In this document: positions 32,341 to 43,053 of the stretch, one piece after another
Position numbering within the stretch: position 1 is the first letter of the stretch
How the letters are laid out: each line of letters begins with the position of its first letter
NCBI GenBank assembly: GCA_032629725.1
Contig: JAFEVB010000007.1
Span: 1,488,001 to 1,552,000, forward strand
Reading direction: 5' to 3'
Origin: Gremmenia infestans
Taxonomy: Eukaryota > Ascomycota > Leotiomycetes > Helotiales > Hamatocanthoscyphaceae
Length of the DNA stretch: 64,000 nt
Program-made: the position numbers and the translations under genes
Notes under the pieces: model-generated
Database searches by the model: none
Seen by the model: only the letters and a program-made list of their open reading frames with translations
What the model was told of the DNA's origin: nothing

Positions 32341-33867
32341 ATGACAGACGTCAACGCCATGATTTCGAAAGTTTTGGGACGCTTGCCTACGAAGGTCTTG
32401 CGAAGGGCCCTGCCAGTATACATCACTTGCGTATTTCTGGTCCTCTTTCTTTGGAATCTGGACTCTTTCGGATCTGCTGAATCTTCAGAGTCTTCAGATG
32501 TTGGCAGCTTGCTAAAGCGTGAATTGTCTCACTTCACAACACGCAAAGCAATAGACCACATCCCGAGGAAAATATGGCAGACCTGGAAGATAGATCCTTT
32601 GGGTTTCGAAGAAAGAGATTTAACGGTTGCCAGGACTTGGACGCAGAAGAACCCAGGCCACAGGTACGAGGTTCTGACAGACAACAATGATTTGTACTAT
32701 GTCGAAACACACTTCGGTCCTACTGGTTTCAATCGACCCGATATTGTATACATGTATCGTTCACTCACGCTGAAGATTATCAAAGCGGACCTGTTGCGAT
32801 ATTTGATCATGTATGTTGAAGGAGGATTATATGCCGACATTGATGTGGAAGCGCTCCGTCCAATTGACCGCTATATTCCCGACCGGTACCATGAAAGGGA
32901 TATTGACATGGTTATTGGCGTCGAGATCGATCAGCCAGAGTTCAAGAATCATCCTGTACTAGGCAAAAAGTCGGAATCATTTTGTCAGTGGACATTCATG
33001 TGCAAACCTGGGCTTCCTGTCATGTTGAGACTCATTGATGGTATCGTCAAGTGGCTCAACGAAGTTTCAAAAAAACAGAAAGTGCCAGTATCGGAGATCG
33101 TGCTCGACTTTGACGAGGTAATAAGCGGGACTGGACCTTCGGCTTTCACCGGGGCAGTTTTGGCAGAAATGAGCGAGAAAGCCGGGAGAAGTGTGACATG
33201 GAAAGACTTCCACAACCTGAGCGAATCGAAACTTGTTGGCGGTGTCTTAGTTCTCACTGTCGAGGCTTTCGCTGCAGGTCAAGGCCACTCGGACTCTGGA
33301 AACCACAACGCAAGGACGGCCCTCGTCAAGCATCGTTATCATGCTTCTGGATGGCCGACTACTCATCATCGATACAAGCACCCAGTATTCGGCGAGGTGG
33401 AAAAGTGCAACTGGGACCCCGAGTGTGTCAAAATCTGGGATTACAGCATGGCAGCTTTCGAGCAGCTTTCTCCAGAGGAGCAAGCCAAGCAGACCAGGGA
33501 CAAGGAGATGGCTGATGCTGCGGAGGCCGAGAAAGAGGAACAGCTAAAGAAAATTGGGGATATGGAGAAGCTAGCTGAAGCCGAGAAAGCCGCTAACTTG
33601 GAGAAACTCGGTCAATGGGAGAGAGAGCAAGCCAAATTGAAAGCAGAAGAAATTTCGAAGAAGGCAGAGGCGGAAAAGCAAGGGAAAGGAGAAGCAAAGG
33701 AGACAGATGGAGGTGAAGAAGCCAACACGGAGGCCGAAGGGGAAGGGGGTGCGGAAAAGAAAGAGGAAGAAGCCACCCCGAAGAAAGAAAAAGAAGCTAC
33801 AGGTGCTGGCTCTGCTGAGAAGGAGGTGGTAGTGGCCCCCGACCAACAGCCAATGCAAGTGGTGTGA
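32341..33867 (+). CDS. OCH1-like alpha-mannosyltransferase (GT32) with charged C-terminal tail
   Basis: Single exon, ATG at 32341 (the open frame extends slightly upstream without another ATG; a second ATG lies at 32359), 508 aa. It is a type II Golgi membrane topology: a short basic N-terminus, a transmembrane segment at about residues 24-42 (VYITCVFLVLFLWNL), a stem, then the GT32 sugar-binding DXD domain: IPRKIWQTWK, IIKADLLRYLIMYVEGGLYADIDVEAL with the DXD at about residues 165-167, then GTGPSAFTGAVL and HHRYKHPVFG. OCH1-type enzymes start outer-chain mannosylation of N-glycans using GDP-mannose. The last 130 residues are a Lys/Glu/Ala-rich, probably coiled-coil or disordered tail that is not part of the usual family core and is similar in composition to the tail of the LicD protein at 17283-18870. 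Confidence 0.92.
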   Translation: MTDVNAMISKVLGRLPTKVLRRALPVYITCVFLVLFLWNLDSFGSAESSESSDVGSLLKRELSHFTTRKAIDHIPRKIWQTWKIDPLGFEERDLTVARTWTQKNPGHRYEVLTDNNDLYYVETHFGPTGFNRPDIVYMYRSLTLKIIKADLLRYLIMYVEGGLYADIDVEALRPIDRYIPDRYHERDIDMVIGVEIDQPEFKNHPVLGKKSESFCQWTFMCKPGLPVMLRLIDGIVKWLNEVSKKQKVPVSEIVLDFDEVISGTGPSAFTGAVLAEMSEKAGRSVTWKDFHNLSESKLVGGVLVLTVEAFAAGQGHSDSGNHNARTALVKHRYHASGWPTTHHRYKHPVFGEVEKCNWDPECVKIWDYSMAAFEQLSPEEQAKQTRDKEMADAAEAEKEEQLKKIGDMEKLAEAEKAANLEKLGQWEREQAKLKAEEISKKAEAEKQGKGEAKETDGGEEANTEAEGEGGAEKKEEEATPKKEKEATGAGSAEKEVVVAPDQQPMQVV

Positions 33868-34819
33868 AGAACGAGATGTTTAGACGTGTGAACTGGATGA
33901 AACGAGGACAAAAGCGACGAATAAAGTCCGCCGTGTCATAGAGAAATATTTTTGTTTGGGGATTAGACAAGAAGTGGAGTGTATGCCATGAGTTGGGGCT
34001 GGCGGACGGATCAACCATGCGCTATGGATTTCATGTTTCGGCGTTAAGGGGCATTTAATGGCGTTAATATACCTCTTGGAGTCTTGGAATACATGATATA
34101 GAGACTTGTTTATAGAACACGGTAGCTCACACGACGGAAGAAAAAACATGAATACATTCCAAACATGATTTACTCTGAACGAGCATTGCATTGCTTGAAA
34201 ATTGCCGGGCACTCGACGCGATTCCCATTGTTGGAATATTGGACGTGTCATAAAGCCACTCGATCGAAATCCCCTAAAATAATAGAATGTACTGTACGAC
34301 CGTTTCTATGCTTAGGTTTCAGCTTCGCGCTTGCATCATATCTAGCCACCAATTTCAAGTTGTGTAATACCAAACCCGGGGAACAGTAGAACGCGGTGAA
34401 ACGAAATCGCAATAGTAGCTGGAGCTGGAGCTGAGCTGGAGCTGAAAATCCTGCCGGCTTGCTTCATCACGCTGGGTTTAACTTGAAATTTGAGAGTGTC
34501 TTATAATTAAGTACCTACGCTCTTTATTATATTGTGGAAATCGACAGTAATCATTTATGCAAGCACACTTGAAGGTTCACTTAACTGGCTCTTCATATGA
34601 GGTACTAGTAATAGCAGATAATTTTTCATCTGCGCATTATACCGTTCCGAAGGCATGTACAGTACAACGGCGCGAATTTAAAACATAACAGGTAGTTCGT
34701 AAATACAACAATGCAGAAACTTCATGTATACTTTATGTATCATCACCGCTATCCTGTCCTACAAACCAAAAGCCCATAATCTAACCGTTATCCATTCTCC
34801 TTGACCATTGACTCATAAT
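33868..34819. other. Convergent intergenic spacer, no gene seen
   Basis: 3' regions of GT32 and SCM3. Contains an (AGCTGG)n short repeat at about 34419-34445 and GTACWGTAC copies at 34289-34297 and 34657-34665. ORFs here are short and overlap in conflicting frames. Confidence 0.6.
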
Positions 34820-37800
34820 TCATTGCACACCACCAACAGCATTCGACCCACAACGAAAACAAAACGACTTCCTACATGCAAACCCAGCCTCACCACACCT
34901 GCGGAACGTCCCGCCAGGGGTCTTGACCACAATCGCAGGGCCCTCTGCATGCCTATATTTAAAAGGCGTCAGAAGACCAGGGAGAGGCGAGCTAGATCCC
35001 TGGTTTGACTCCGCTATCTCGAGGACTTTCTTCGGGGTGAGATCCAGTAACGGCGTGCCTGCACGAACGCTGGGCGATGGAACAGAAGGAAAAACAGAGC
35101 GTGGAAGAGAGCTTTTCTTGCTGCCGCGACTAGATTGCTTTCGAGCTCTTGCTTGCTTAAAGAGAGCTGGGGCGCGCACAGGCTCATCTTCTTTCTTGAT
35201 CCTTGGTGTTCCTGAAGAGGGCCCTAGCTGCGAGACAGAAAAGTCGGGTTCGTCCGCCATCAACTCGTCGATCTCGTCGCTTCCTTGAAAGTCCTGCAGT
35301 TTTCGTTTCCGTGCTACTGTACCGGATCCAGTCTCTACTGTATCCTCGCGTTTTATGCGGACGGGAAGTTCGAAAGGAGTCTTAGCTGTTCGTTGGGAGG
35401 ACAGGAGGACGAAACCGTCTGAGCCCAAACTCAACTCATCGGCCTCGGCCATGTCGAATACATTATGAGCAGCAGATCTTTCTGGTTTCCTTTTCTGGGC
35501 CGGCGTTATCGGCGGCGGTCCAGCAGCGCGGTGTTGAGGCTTATTTGGAGGTAACATTGATGACGCAGCATTCGCCTTAAAGGCAGAGTCCTTGTTAATC
35601 TCTCGGGTGAAATGTCGAGAAGGAATTCTTGTATTGCCTGCTGAAGAATCGGAGGTCTCTGGTTGTCTAGCACTAGATGGTCTATCCACTAAATTTCGAG
35701 AATTGGGTATGATTGCAGGCCCCGACGGCCGTGACCTTGGCGATGAATTCTGTGTAATCAGCGGACTGACAAGCTCTGGCTCTGGGTGGCGCGTTCCGTA
35801 AGGTGCCATATCCTGCCCTCTACCACTTACCTCAGCCTGTTCATCAGAAGCGGAAGTGAATTGTTGTTTGGCCACCTTTCCGAAAGCACTGCCAAGTTCA
35901 GGGGATGCTGGGTTATACCATTGCATCTGCTGTTGTTCTTCCATTGCATACATGAAGGTAGAAGAATAATTCCTTTGATTGGACGTGTTTTCGTTCCTGG
36001 GTTCCTCATTATGCCTGTCTGTGATTGTTCTTAAGATTCTTTCCTGAGAACGGTCCGTTCCCGTTATAGCATTTACTTTTGCAGAGGGATGGTTTACTAT
36101 GAGTGATGAAACGCTTGTCATCGGTGTATGTGTTGAAGCGCTAGTTGTGCCCCTTGGAGTTGACGTTTGATCTAGGTCAGAACTTCCTGAAAATGGTCGA
36201 CTGGTTGAGGTAAATCCATTACTGTGGGGTCTGGCCGGAGACATGAAATCGGAGTCTCTATGTTGGGTGACTGGTCGATCGCCTGATGGAATAGATTCGT
36301 TTGATGAGACTTCTAGAGGCTTTCCGAGTTCGCTGCCTATTTCTAACAAATGAGCGTCCACTCGACCTCGCAGTCGATGTAAAGCTCCTATGTTCGGATG
36401 ATCTGATTTGACATGTCTAACCAAATCCGCTTGCATAAAATATCCATGCTCTCCTTTGTGGAGACATCCAATTTCTCCACATGGAAACGGCGATGTATGG
36501 TGAACGTTGAGGAGGTGCGAAGACATTTGTGACTGCTCTTCGTCTGCCCTTCTTTGCAATTTATATACTTTCATTGTGTAAAATCGGCAATCGGCGTGAG
36601 GGCAAGGAGCACTTGTAATTGAGGTATCTTTGCTGTCTTGTCCGACAGAGCTAGGAGAACTCACAGGAAGGGACATTTCATTGCGAGTATCAATGGGCAA
36701 ATCGCTGAACCGCCTTTTCGACAATTGCAGTAGCTGCCCGTCGCCATGGCTTGGAATGCTTTGCCTGAAATTTTGTCTGTGATCGGACACACGGCGACGC
36801 TGAGCATGTTGGTTTGATGACGATCTACGATGGTCAAAAGCCGAAGAACCTTCGTCAAGGTTGTGCTTCGCATCAGCTCGCATTCCGGCGTGCAAATCAG
36901 GGTCTAGGGATTTGATAGTGTCTACTGCTTCTGACCAACTAATGATATGTGAGTCACGTTGGGCAGGCTTTCGAACTCGGACTGGTCGTTCATATTGGGC
37001 GACTCCGATGACTGGCGTATGGTCAGCCTCTTCAGCTTCGTCTGGCCTCGAATTGCGCCGATGTAAGAATTGAAGCGCGTCTTCTGAGGTCTCAGTCGTT
37101 GACATTTCCGAATCTTCCATCCTATTATGTTCAAAATACGTGTATTTCCTAGAGTAATGTTGCCTCCAACTAGACGCGTTGTGATGTGGATACTATGCTT
37201 GTCAACATTACCAGACTTCACGACATATGAAAACTTCAGAGCATACCTTTGATTCCAAATCCTCCCAAAGGCTGAGTGGTATTTTGCTACTGTGCTTCTG
37301 AGCCCTAGTGATCCAGTCCAGCATTGTTCGATCCTCTTCCATCGTAAAGTTTTGTCGGGGTTTTCTTTTTGGGGGAATTCGATGCGTTCCCAAATCTGTC
37401 TTCGATCGATGCCCTACAGGAACGATAGTGGAACAATACGACGAGTAAAAGCCTGCATTTCCCCTATTAGGCATTCCATCAATGGCAGGACTCGTTCCGC
37501 TACCCTTTCGACGGCGTGTTCGTGCGGGTGCCCAAAGAGATGGGGCTGTATCAGGGGATGGCGATCGTTCAACTTCTGGCTGAAGAATAACGGTTTTCAG
37601 GATCGGGCGCTTCTTAGGAGCAGACACAGGAAATTCGGGGACACGCCAAGCTGGCTCGATATTCATCCCACGTTGCCCCAAGCTTCCTGGAATATTAGGA
37701 GCCCTCCAGGCAGGCTCGATATGCGGCTCATCAGACACATTCTTTTCTGACACATATTTAATGATTTCTGGGCCGAGTTGGGGTCCAAACTGTGCTAGTA

Positions 37801-38473
37801 TCTCTTCACGAGTTGGAAGTGGTTTGGGTTGTATACTTGGACGAGACACCTTCGGACGTTGAAAATCATGCCTTGGACGGGAGTGTGCATGCGATGGCTC
37901 TATATGGGGTTCCGGAGGCATGAATTGTTGAGTCGCCTGAGCAAATCCTCGTAGTATCATGTCGTCTTCCATCATATCATCCTCACTAGATGCATCTTCA
38001 GCCTCTTCAGAATCTTCATCCTCCTCATCCTCCTCGTCTATTTCGTCTTCTTCGATGTCTCCGTCCACTACAGAACTGCTGAACCCCTCTTCCGTTTCGG
38101 TGGTATCTTCCGTCGAGTATTCTCGACCACGATGTGTATCTCCAGGATCTCGTTCATCCTGCATCTCAATGAGATGGCCATTATTGGTCCAGTCGCCGGT
38201 CTCCAGATCAATTTCATCTCCAATGCCATCGAAGTCCTTTCCATATTTCTCAAAGATTGCTTCAAAAGTAGACTTCAACTTGTAGTCCAGCTGCGCCCTT
38301 CGCTGTTCCAAATCGGCATCCGGATCAGAAACTGGCTCTTCGTCTTCCAATTCCTCCTCAAAACCTTCAGATTCCGCGAGTTCATCGTAGTATTCATGTT
38401 GATTATCGCGATGTCTTGGATATTCGTGGCGGGCAGGAGAGTATAATCGTTGGCGCTTGCGGAAAGGCTCCAT
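34820..38473 (-). CDS. SCM3: SCM3/HJURP-type centromeric histone chaperone with Myb and zinc-finger segments
   Basis: Two exons, 38473-37247 and 37192-34820, joined by a 54-nt intron in phase 0, giving 1199 aa. Exon 1 carries the Scm3 signature at residues about 66-110 (LKSTFEAIFEKYGKDFDGIG, DEIDLETG, NNGHL), the CENP-A/H4-binding element. An acidic block follows (SSEDDMMEDD region). A Myb/SANT-like domain spans the splice site: NFTMEEDRTMLDWI and LSLWEDLESK in exon 1, SSWRQHYSRK at the start of exon 2. Paired C2H2-like fingers follow at about residues 605-680 (CPHADC ... HLLNVHH; CGEIGC ... HVKSDH). A Cys-rich end (CRKSFCFRCGS) closes the protein. Scm3 deposits CENP-A at centromeres. Extra DNA-binding modules are known for fungal Scm3. 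Without the splice it looks like two separate proteins. ATG6 diverges 365 bp away. Confidence 0.92.
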
Positions 38474-38838
38474 GTTAACCACATATGTATGTTTGCGACA
38501 ATGCGCCTAACATATGAAGCTGGAAGATATAATTGCGATCGTAAAAGGTGATGTTCTGTGATTAATGCCTTTGAGCTTGGACGCGCTTTTACGCGTCTGT
38601 TAAGTGATTGAAGGTGGCGTTCAAATTAAGCTTAAAGTAAAGCCGATATTCATCCGGTATCCCCTGCCCTGCCTGTCATAGCATGGTTTGATGACCACAG
38701 CTGTAGCCTTACAGAGTGCAAATTAACCCCACAACTATTGCTAGTATCATAGAGGATGTTTGCTATGTAACGATCAAAGGAACTGCCATGTAACGCCTGC
38801 CTTCTACATCTCGAGGATCAGCTTGACCGAGGCCCAAG
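38474..38838. promoter_or_regulatory. Divergent promoter region SCM3/ATG6
   Basis: 365 bp between two divergent ATGs, so both promoters must lie here. No specific element is assigned. Confidence 0.6.
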
Positions 38839-40403
38839 ATGTACTGTCAAAAATGCCGTACTCCATTAAAGCTAGACAGCTCTTTGGAGGATCTGAATCC
38901 AGCAGCCTTTGACCTCTTAGTTGGTAAATTCACATCAACTCGACCTTCTATTTATGAACGCAAATACTAACTAGTATAGGAGCATCGTCTCAGCAGCAAT
39001 CCAGGAACATCCCTTCCCCGCGACCGCCCTATCCCCAAGAAAGAAAACAGCTCTACGACCGAGTCGCCAAGAAAGGAGGTTCCCCAACCTTCAAACGGCA
39101 TATCACGCCGCCGCGTCGAAATGATACCGCATCGGCAGATTTATTGAGTAATCGCGGACCTGGGAATCCTGCCATGTCATTTGTGATGCTCACTGAATCA
39201 CAAGTGGTACCTCCATCCGTCATCAAGTCACCAGAGGATACAACCCCGAAGAATAAAAGACAGGATGAAGTCCCAAGAGCAGATGGAGGAGATGATGAAG
39301 GAAAAGCTCTGTCTCAGGATATGGAGAGGATATCTAGGCTTTTCGAAATACTGTCGGCGCGATCCGACATCGATCACCCAATATGTGTGGAATGTACGGA
39401 GATGTTAGTAGAGGGGTTGCAAAAGCGCCTAGAAACTGCTACGAAGGAGCGAGATGCTTATGTCGGGTTCCTGAAACAAGTAAATGCGGATGTTCCTTCA
39501 GAAGAAGAGGTGAAAGAGTCTCAAGAGCAGCTAGCCCAGGCACGAGCAGACGAGGCAGCAGCTATTGAGGAGTTAAAGAAGCTTGAAAAGGAAAAAGCTG
39601 GAATGGACGAAGAGATTGCCGAGCTGGACGAGGAAGCACGAGCGCTAGACATCGAAGAAGAAAAATTCTGGGGCGAGCGCAACGCCTTCGCTATGAAGCT
39701 CGCGGAGTTCCAAAACGTCCGAGACAGCGTGAACCAGCAATACGATCACGATACCCAACTCCTAGAAAAGCTTCAACGAACAAACGTCTACAATGATACC
39801 TTCTGCATCAGCCACGACGGTCGTTTCGGGACTATCAATGGGTTGCGTCTAGGACGATTATCAAACGTGCCCGTCGACTGGCCCGAGATCAACGCAGCAT
39901 GGGGCCACACCCTCCTACTCCTCGCAACAGTAGCAGATAAACTAGGCTACAAATTTGACGGCTACGAGCTGCAACCAATGGGCTCCACATCCCGCATAAT
40001 CCGATACGACTATCCCTCACCCAGCGCCTCCAAAACCGGTTCCCAACGCATATCCCGTCCCCCAAAGAAATCCATCCTAGATCTCTACTCCTCGGGCGAC
40101 ATGCCTCTAGGCCTAACATTCATGCACCGGCGCTTCGACACCGCCATGGAAGCATTCCTCGAATGCATGCGCCAACTGGGCGCTTTTGTGGAGAGGGAAT
40201 CGGCCAAGAGCTCGGGGGATGGGAGGGCGCTGAGTCTGCCGTATAGGATTGAGGGGGAGAAGATTGGGGATGTGAGCATTAAGCTAGGTATTGCGCAGGA
40301 CGATGCGTGGAGTCGGGCGTGTAAATTTACGCTTACTTGTTGTAAGTTTTTATTGGCGCATGCATCGAATATCAATGCTCCTAATGGGAGACGAGCTCCC
40401 TGA
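38839..40403 (+). CDS. ATG6: Beclin-1/Atg6 (Vps30), PI3K complex subunit
   Basis: Two exons, 38839-38923 and 38980-40403, across a 56-nt intron, giving 502 aa. The N-terminus has the CxxC motif of the family (MYCQKCRTPLKLD), found from yeast Vps30 to filamentous fungi. A BH3-like/linker region is followed by CVECTEMLVEGLQKRL leading into a long coiled coil (about residues 190-310, E/K/A-rich). The C-terminal BARA/evolutionarily conserved domain starts at NVYNDTFCISHDGRFGTING and continues with WPEINAAWGHTLLLL, YELQPMGSTSRI, LPYRIEGEKIGDVSIKLG and WSRACKFTLTCCKFLL. The protein is a subunit of Vps34 PI3-kinase complexes I (autophagy) and II (vacuolar sorting). Its gene diverges from SCM3 and converges on CK2 alpha. 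Confidence 0.96.
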
Positions 40404-40966
40404 AGGCAAGGAAATAGGATTTCAGAGGTATATGGCGTATAGTGGCATGGGGCATTTACATGGGCGTTGTTAAGGGGCTTCATGGTCATAGACGAGTGCA
40501 AATTAGCGATCTTTAGGACATGATCTAACACTTGAACTTTATCCCATGTGAGGAAAACGACACTAATGGAGAAGTCTCGTTGAGTATCATCGATTTAAAA
40601 AGAGAGCGCGCTCAGATCGCAGGTATTGAACGCTATTGACAAAAGAAATTGTACCGATCCCCGAAGCTTCCACAAAGAATCGGAGTCCAGGGTATGCAAG
40701 TAAAATCATAACGCCACCATTCCATGTCCCTCCACCATTCCTCCACAGCCTCCTCCTTATCTTCGGACAGCTCTCTGTCTACCGTACTGCAAGTGTCATA
40801 AAATGAAGAAAGACGCCTAACCCGAGTTTTACACGATCAACAACGTGCAATGGCCGGAAAAAATGGAAGGACACAGAGGTGTAATATTTGGGTGTCAGCG
40901 TAATCTTTGACGGTCATAATCGAGCAACATTTGATCAAAGGTCAGACGTCATTTGATGTAAACCAT
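40404..40966. other. Convergent spacer ATG6/CK2 alpha, no gene seen
   Basis: 563 bp holding both 3' UTRs. Nothing coding is supported. Confidence 0.65.
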
Positions 40967-42321
40967 TCAACTAAGAGGTGCTGCAGAAGTTCCGGCTACA
41001 ACACGGCCTTGCTCATTGGCTCGGACAGGGCTGAAGTATGGATGGGCCATAGCTTCTTTCGCGGTCAATCGTTCCTAGTATGTGTTAGGAATATCAGCCA
41101 CAAAGTAGGCATGAACGTGAAGATACCTGATGATCGTATCTGAGCAGCTTGTCCAAGAAATCAATAGCCTCGTTACTAACGAATCTTTGGTTCTCAGAGT
41201 TGACAAAGCTGTGCCAGCTCTTTTTCTGGAATCTGCCAAGAATATCATCGTACTGTTGGTCGAGCTCGATCTCGTACTTGTCCAGATAGTCGAAGAGATC
41301 TTCGGTACCTAAGACTTTCGCAATCTTGACTAGTTGATCAGAGTTGCTGTTTCCGTGGAAGAAGGGCTCCTTTCTAAAAATCATAGAAGCGAACATAGCA
41401 CCTAGAGACCACATGTCGAGAGAGTAGTCGTATTCCTGGAAGTCTACCAGTAGCTCGGGTCCCTTAAAATATCTCGAAGCTACACGGACATTGTACTCGG
41501 TGCCTTGGTGATAGAACTCGGCAAGACCCCAATCAATAAGTCGCAGCTACGCCGCGTTAGCCTCTGCATACAATGTTTGAATAAATGAACTCGCCTTCCT
41601 GTTCTCATGATCGATCATTACGTTATGGGGTTTGACGTCTCGGTGCATGATACCTTTGCTATGGCAGAAATCGAGAGCCTAGACACGATTAGCAGCGGGT
41701 ACACTTACACCAGTGCCAGGCCTCGATATACGTTACCTTCAGGAGCTCGTAAATGTAGAATCGGACATCGTAGTCGACGAACTTCGGGTACAGACTTCGG
41801 AAATCTGTATTATTAACGTACTCAAAGATGAGTGACGGCGTTTTGCTCTGCATCATGTATGAGTCGTTTGTTTCTTGATCGGAGTCTACAAATCCATCCG
41901 AGGCTGACTTCTTCTTCCCAGCTTTGGGTGCCGTCTTAGGATCGTATGAAGGAGATGATTGATTTACTTGGCTGTCTCTGACAACGTCTAAGAGTGCGAC
42001 GATGTTCGGTCCTCCTGAAAGATTCTGCAAGATCTTGATCTCCCTCTTTATCTTCTTCTTCTTCACCGGCTTCAGAACCTTGATGACACACTTCTGGTAG
42101 TTGACGACATTGATGCCTTCAAAGACCTCCGAGTATTTTCCTCGTCCTACATTTGAATCAAGTCAGTTCTGCGCACGCGAATGAGAAGAAGCGGGGTTCA
42201 GCATACCGATCTTGCGCACCACCTCGTAGTTCTCAAGACTTCCCCAGGTAATATTCACGCTGTCATAGTCCCAGTATGCACGTGGCATCTGCGAGTTGAC
42301 ATCTGCATAGACGCGCGCCAT
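40967..42321 (-). CDS. CKA1: Casein kinase 2 catalytic subunit alpha
   Basis: Six exons on the minus strand: 42321-42207, 42146-41968, 41847-41737, 41678-41595, 41546-41127 and 41074-40967, giving 338 aa, close to filamentous-fungal and yeast Cka2 lengths. Diagnostic features are the N-terminal ARVYADVN and YWDYDS, the glycine loop GRGKYSEVFEG, the basic cluster KPVKKKKIKREIKIL, the catalytic HRDVKPHNVMID, the CK2-specific DWG (instead of DFG) in LRLIDWGLAEFY, and ASRYFKGPELLVD. It is a constitutively active Ser/Thr kinase preferring acidic sites, in nucleus and cytosol. The intron between exons 2 and 3 (41848-41967) is 120 nt, in frame and stop-free, so retention would give 378 aa. The intron after exon 4 has a GC donor (gcgagt). 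The upstream CTG-like extension of the frame lacks an ATG, so the start at 42321 is secure. Confidence 0.97.
41848..41967 (-). other. Stop-free, frame-preserving intron in CK2 alpha (candidate exitron)
   Basis: 120 nt, phase 0, 40 codons without a stop, flanked by a GT donor (gtaaat) and a CAG acceptor (gatgcag). Splicing rebuilds the family-typical RDSQ-SKTPSLIFEYV. Retention would insert 40 residues with a KAGKKK basic cluster and several Ser/Thr-acidic sites (SDGFVDSD, ETND). Confidence 0.75.
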
Positions 42322-43053
42322 CTTGCAGTTCGTAGCCCGCCCAGGCAAGGCTCGGACAGATTGGGGGTGAGGTTGTGTTGCGGGAATGGGTTGTCGCGGA
42401 CGAGGAGCAAGGACGAATAATTATCGCGCCGGCGACCAGTCTTCCTAGGGTTAAATGCGCGACAAGCGCTGAAAAGTCTGGTAGAGTGGTGGCTAGTTGT
42501 GGGGATGGTGTTGATGGAGGTTGATATGATAGCCTTGGTGGGAAATGGAATGAGAGCCCCTCGTCTAGCGTCTTTCCAAGTTTTAGCCGCGCCGCGTCCA
42601 GACTCTGCCATGCTCAGCCCTGCCTCAAGAGCGTATTTACCTCCAAAGTGATTATTCTATCAAAATGTCTCATTGAACTGTTTGAGCCTTTTATTTTATC
42701 TAGCCTAGGATTCCAAATTTCCTTTGAGAAACTTCCATTACCCAGATGATACTTGCAGTAGAGTAATACAGCTTGGACTCCGCCTGATGGAACCAACCCC
42801 TCATTGCCTATTTTGGCGAATTCAGTACCCTGCAATTCGTCCCGGGATTCTAGACGAGACAAGACCTGTCCCGCACTGCTATCCGGTGTTATAAAGGGCT
42901 CGTTTCTACAAAGTGACTAGAGTTCTCGAACTATTTCCCCCTTGAAGAACCAATAACGAACAGGCAACTTCTTCAGCAGACACTTACAATGCATGGGTTG
43001 TAATGGTGATTGTACAGTGAGGTCAAACCTCTGGTATCATATACATGTACTGC
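42322..43053. other. CK2 alpha promoter and NDUFAF7 3' region, no gene seen
   Basis: 732 bp between two tandem minus-strand genes. The ORF at 42614-42862 has no recognisable feature. Confidence 0.6.

Noticed and set aside
37959..38285. Ser-rich 108-codon plus ORF
   Set aside because: Antisense shadow of the acidic block of SCM3.
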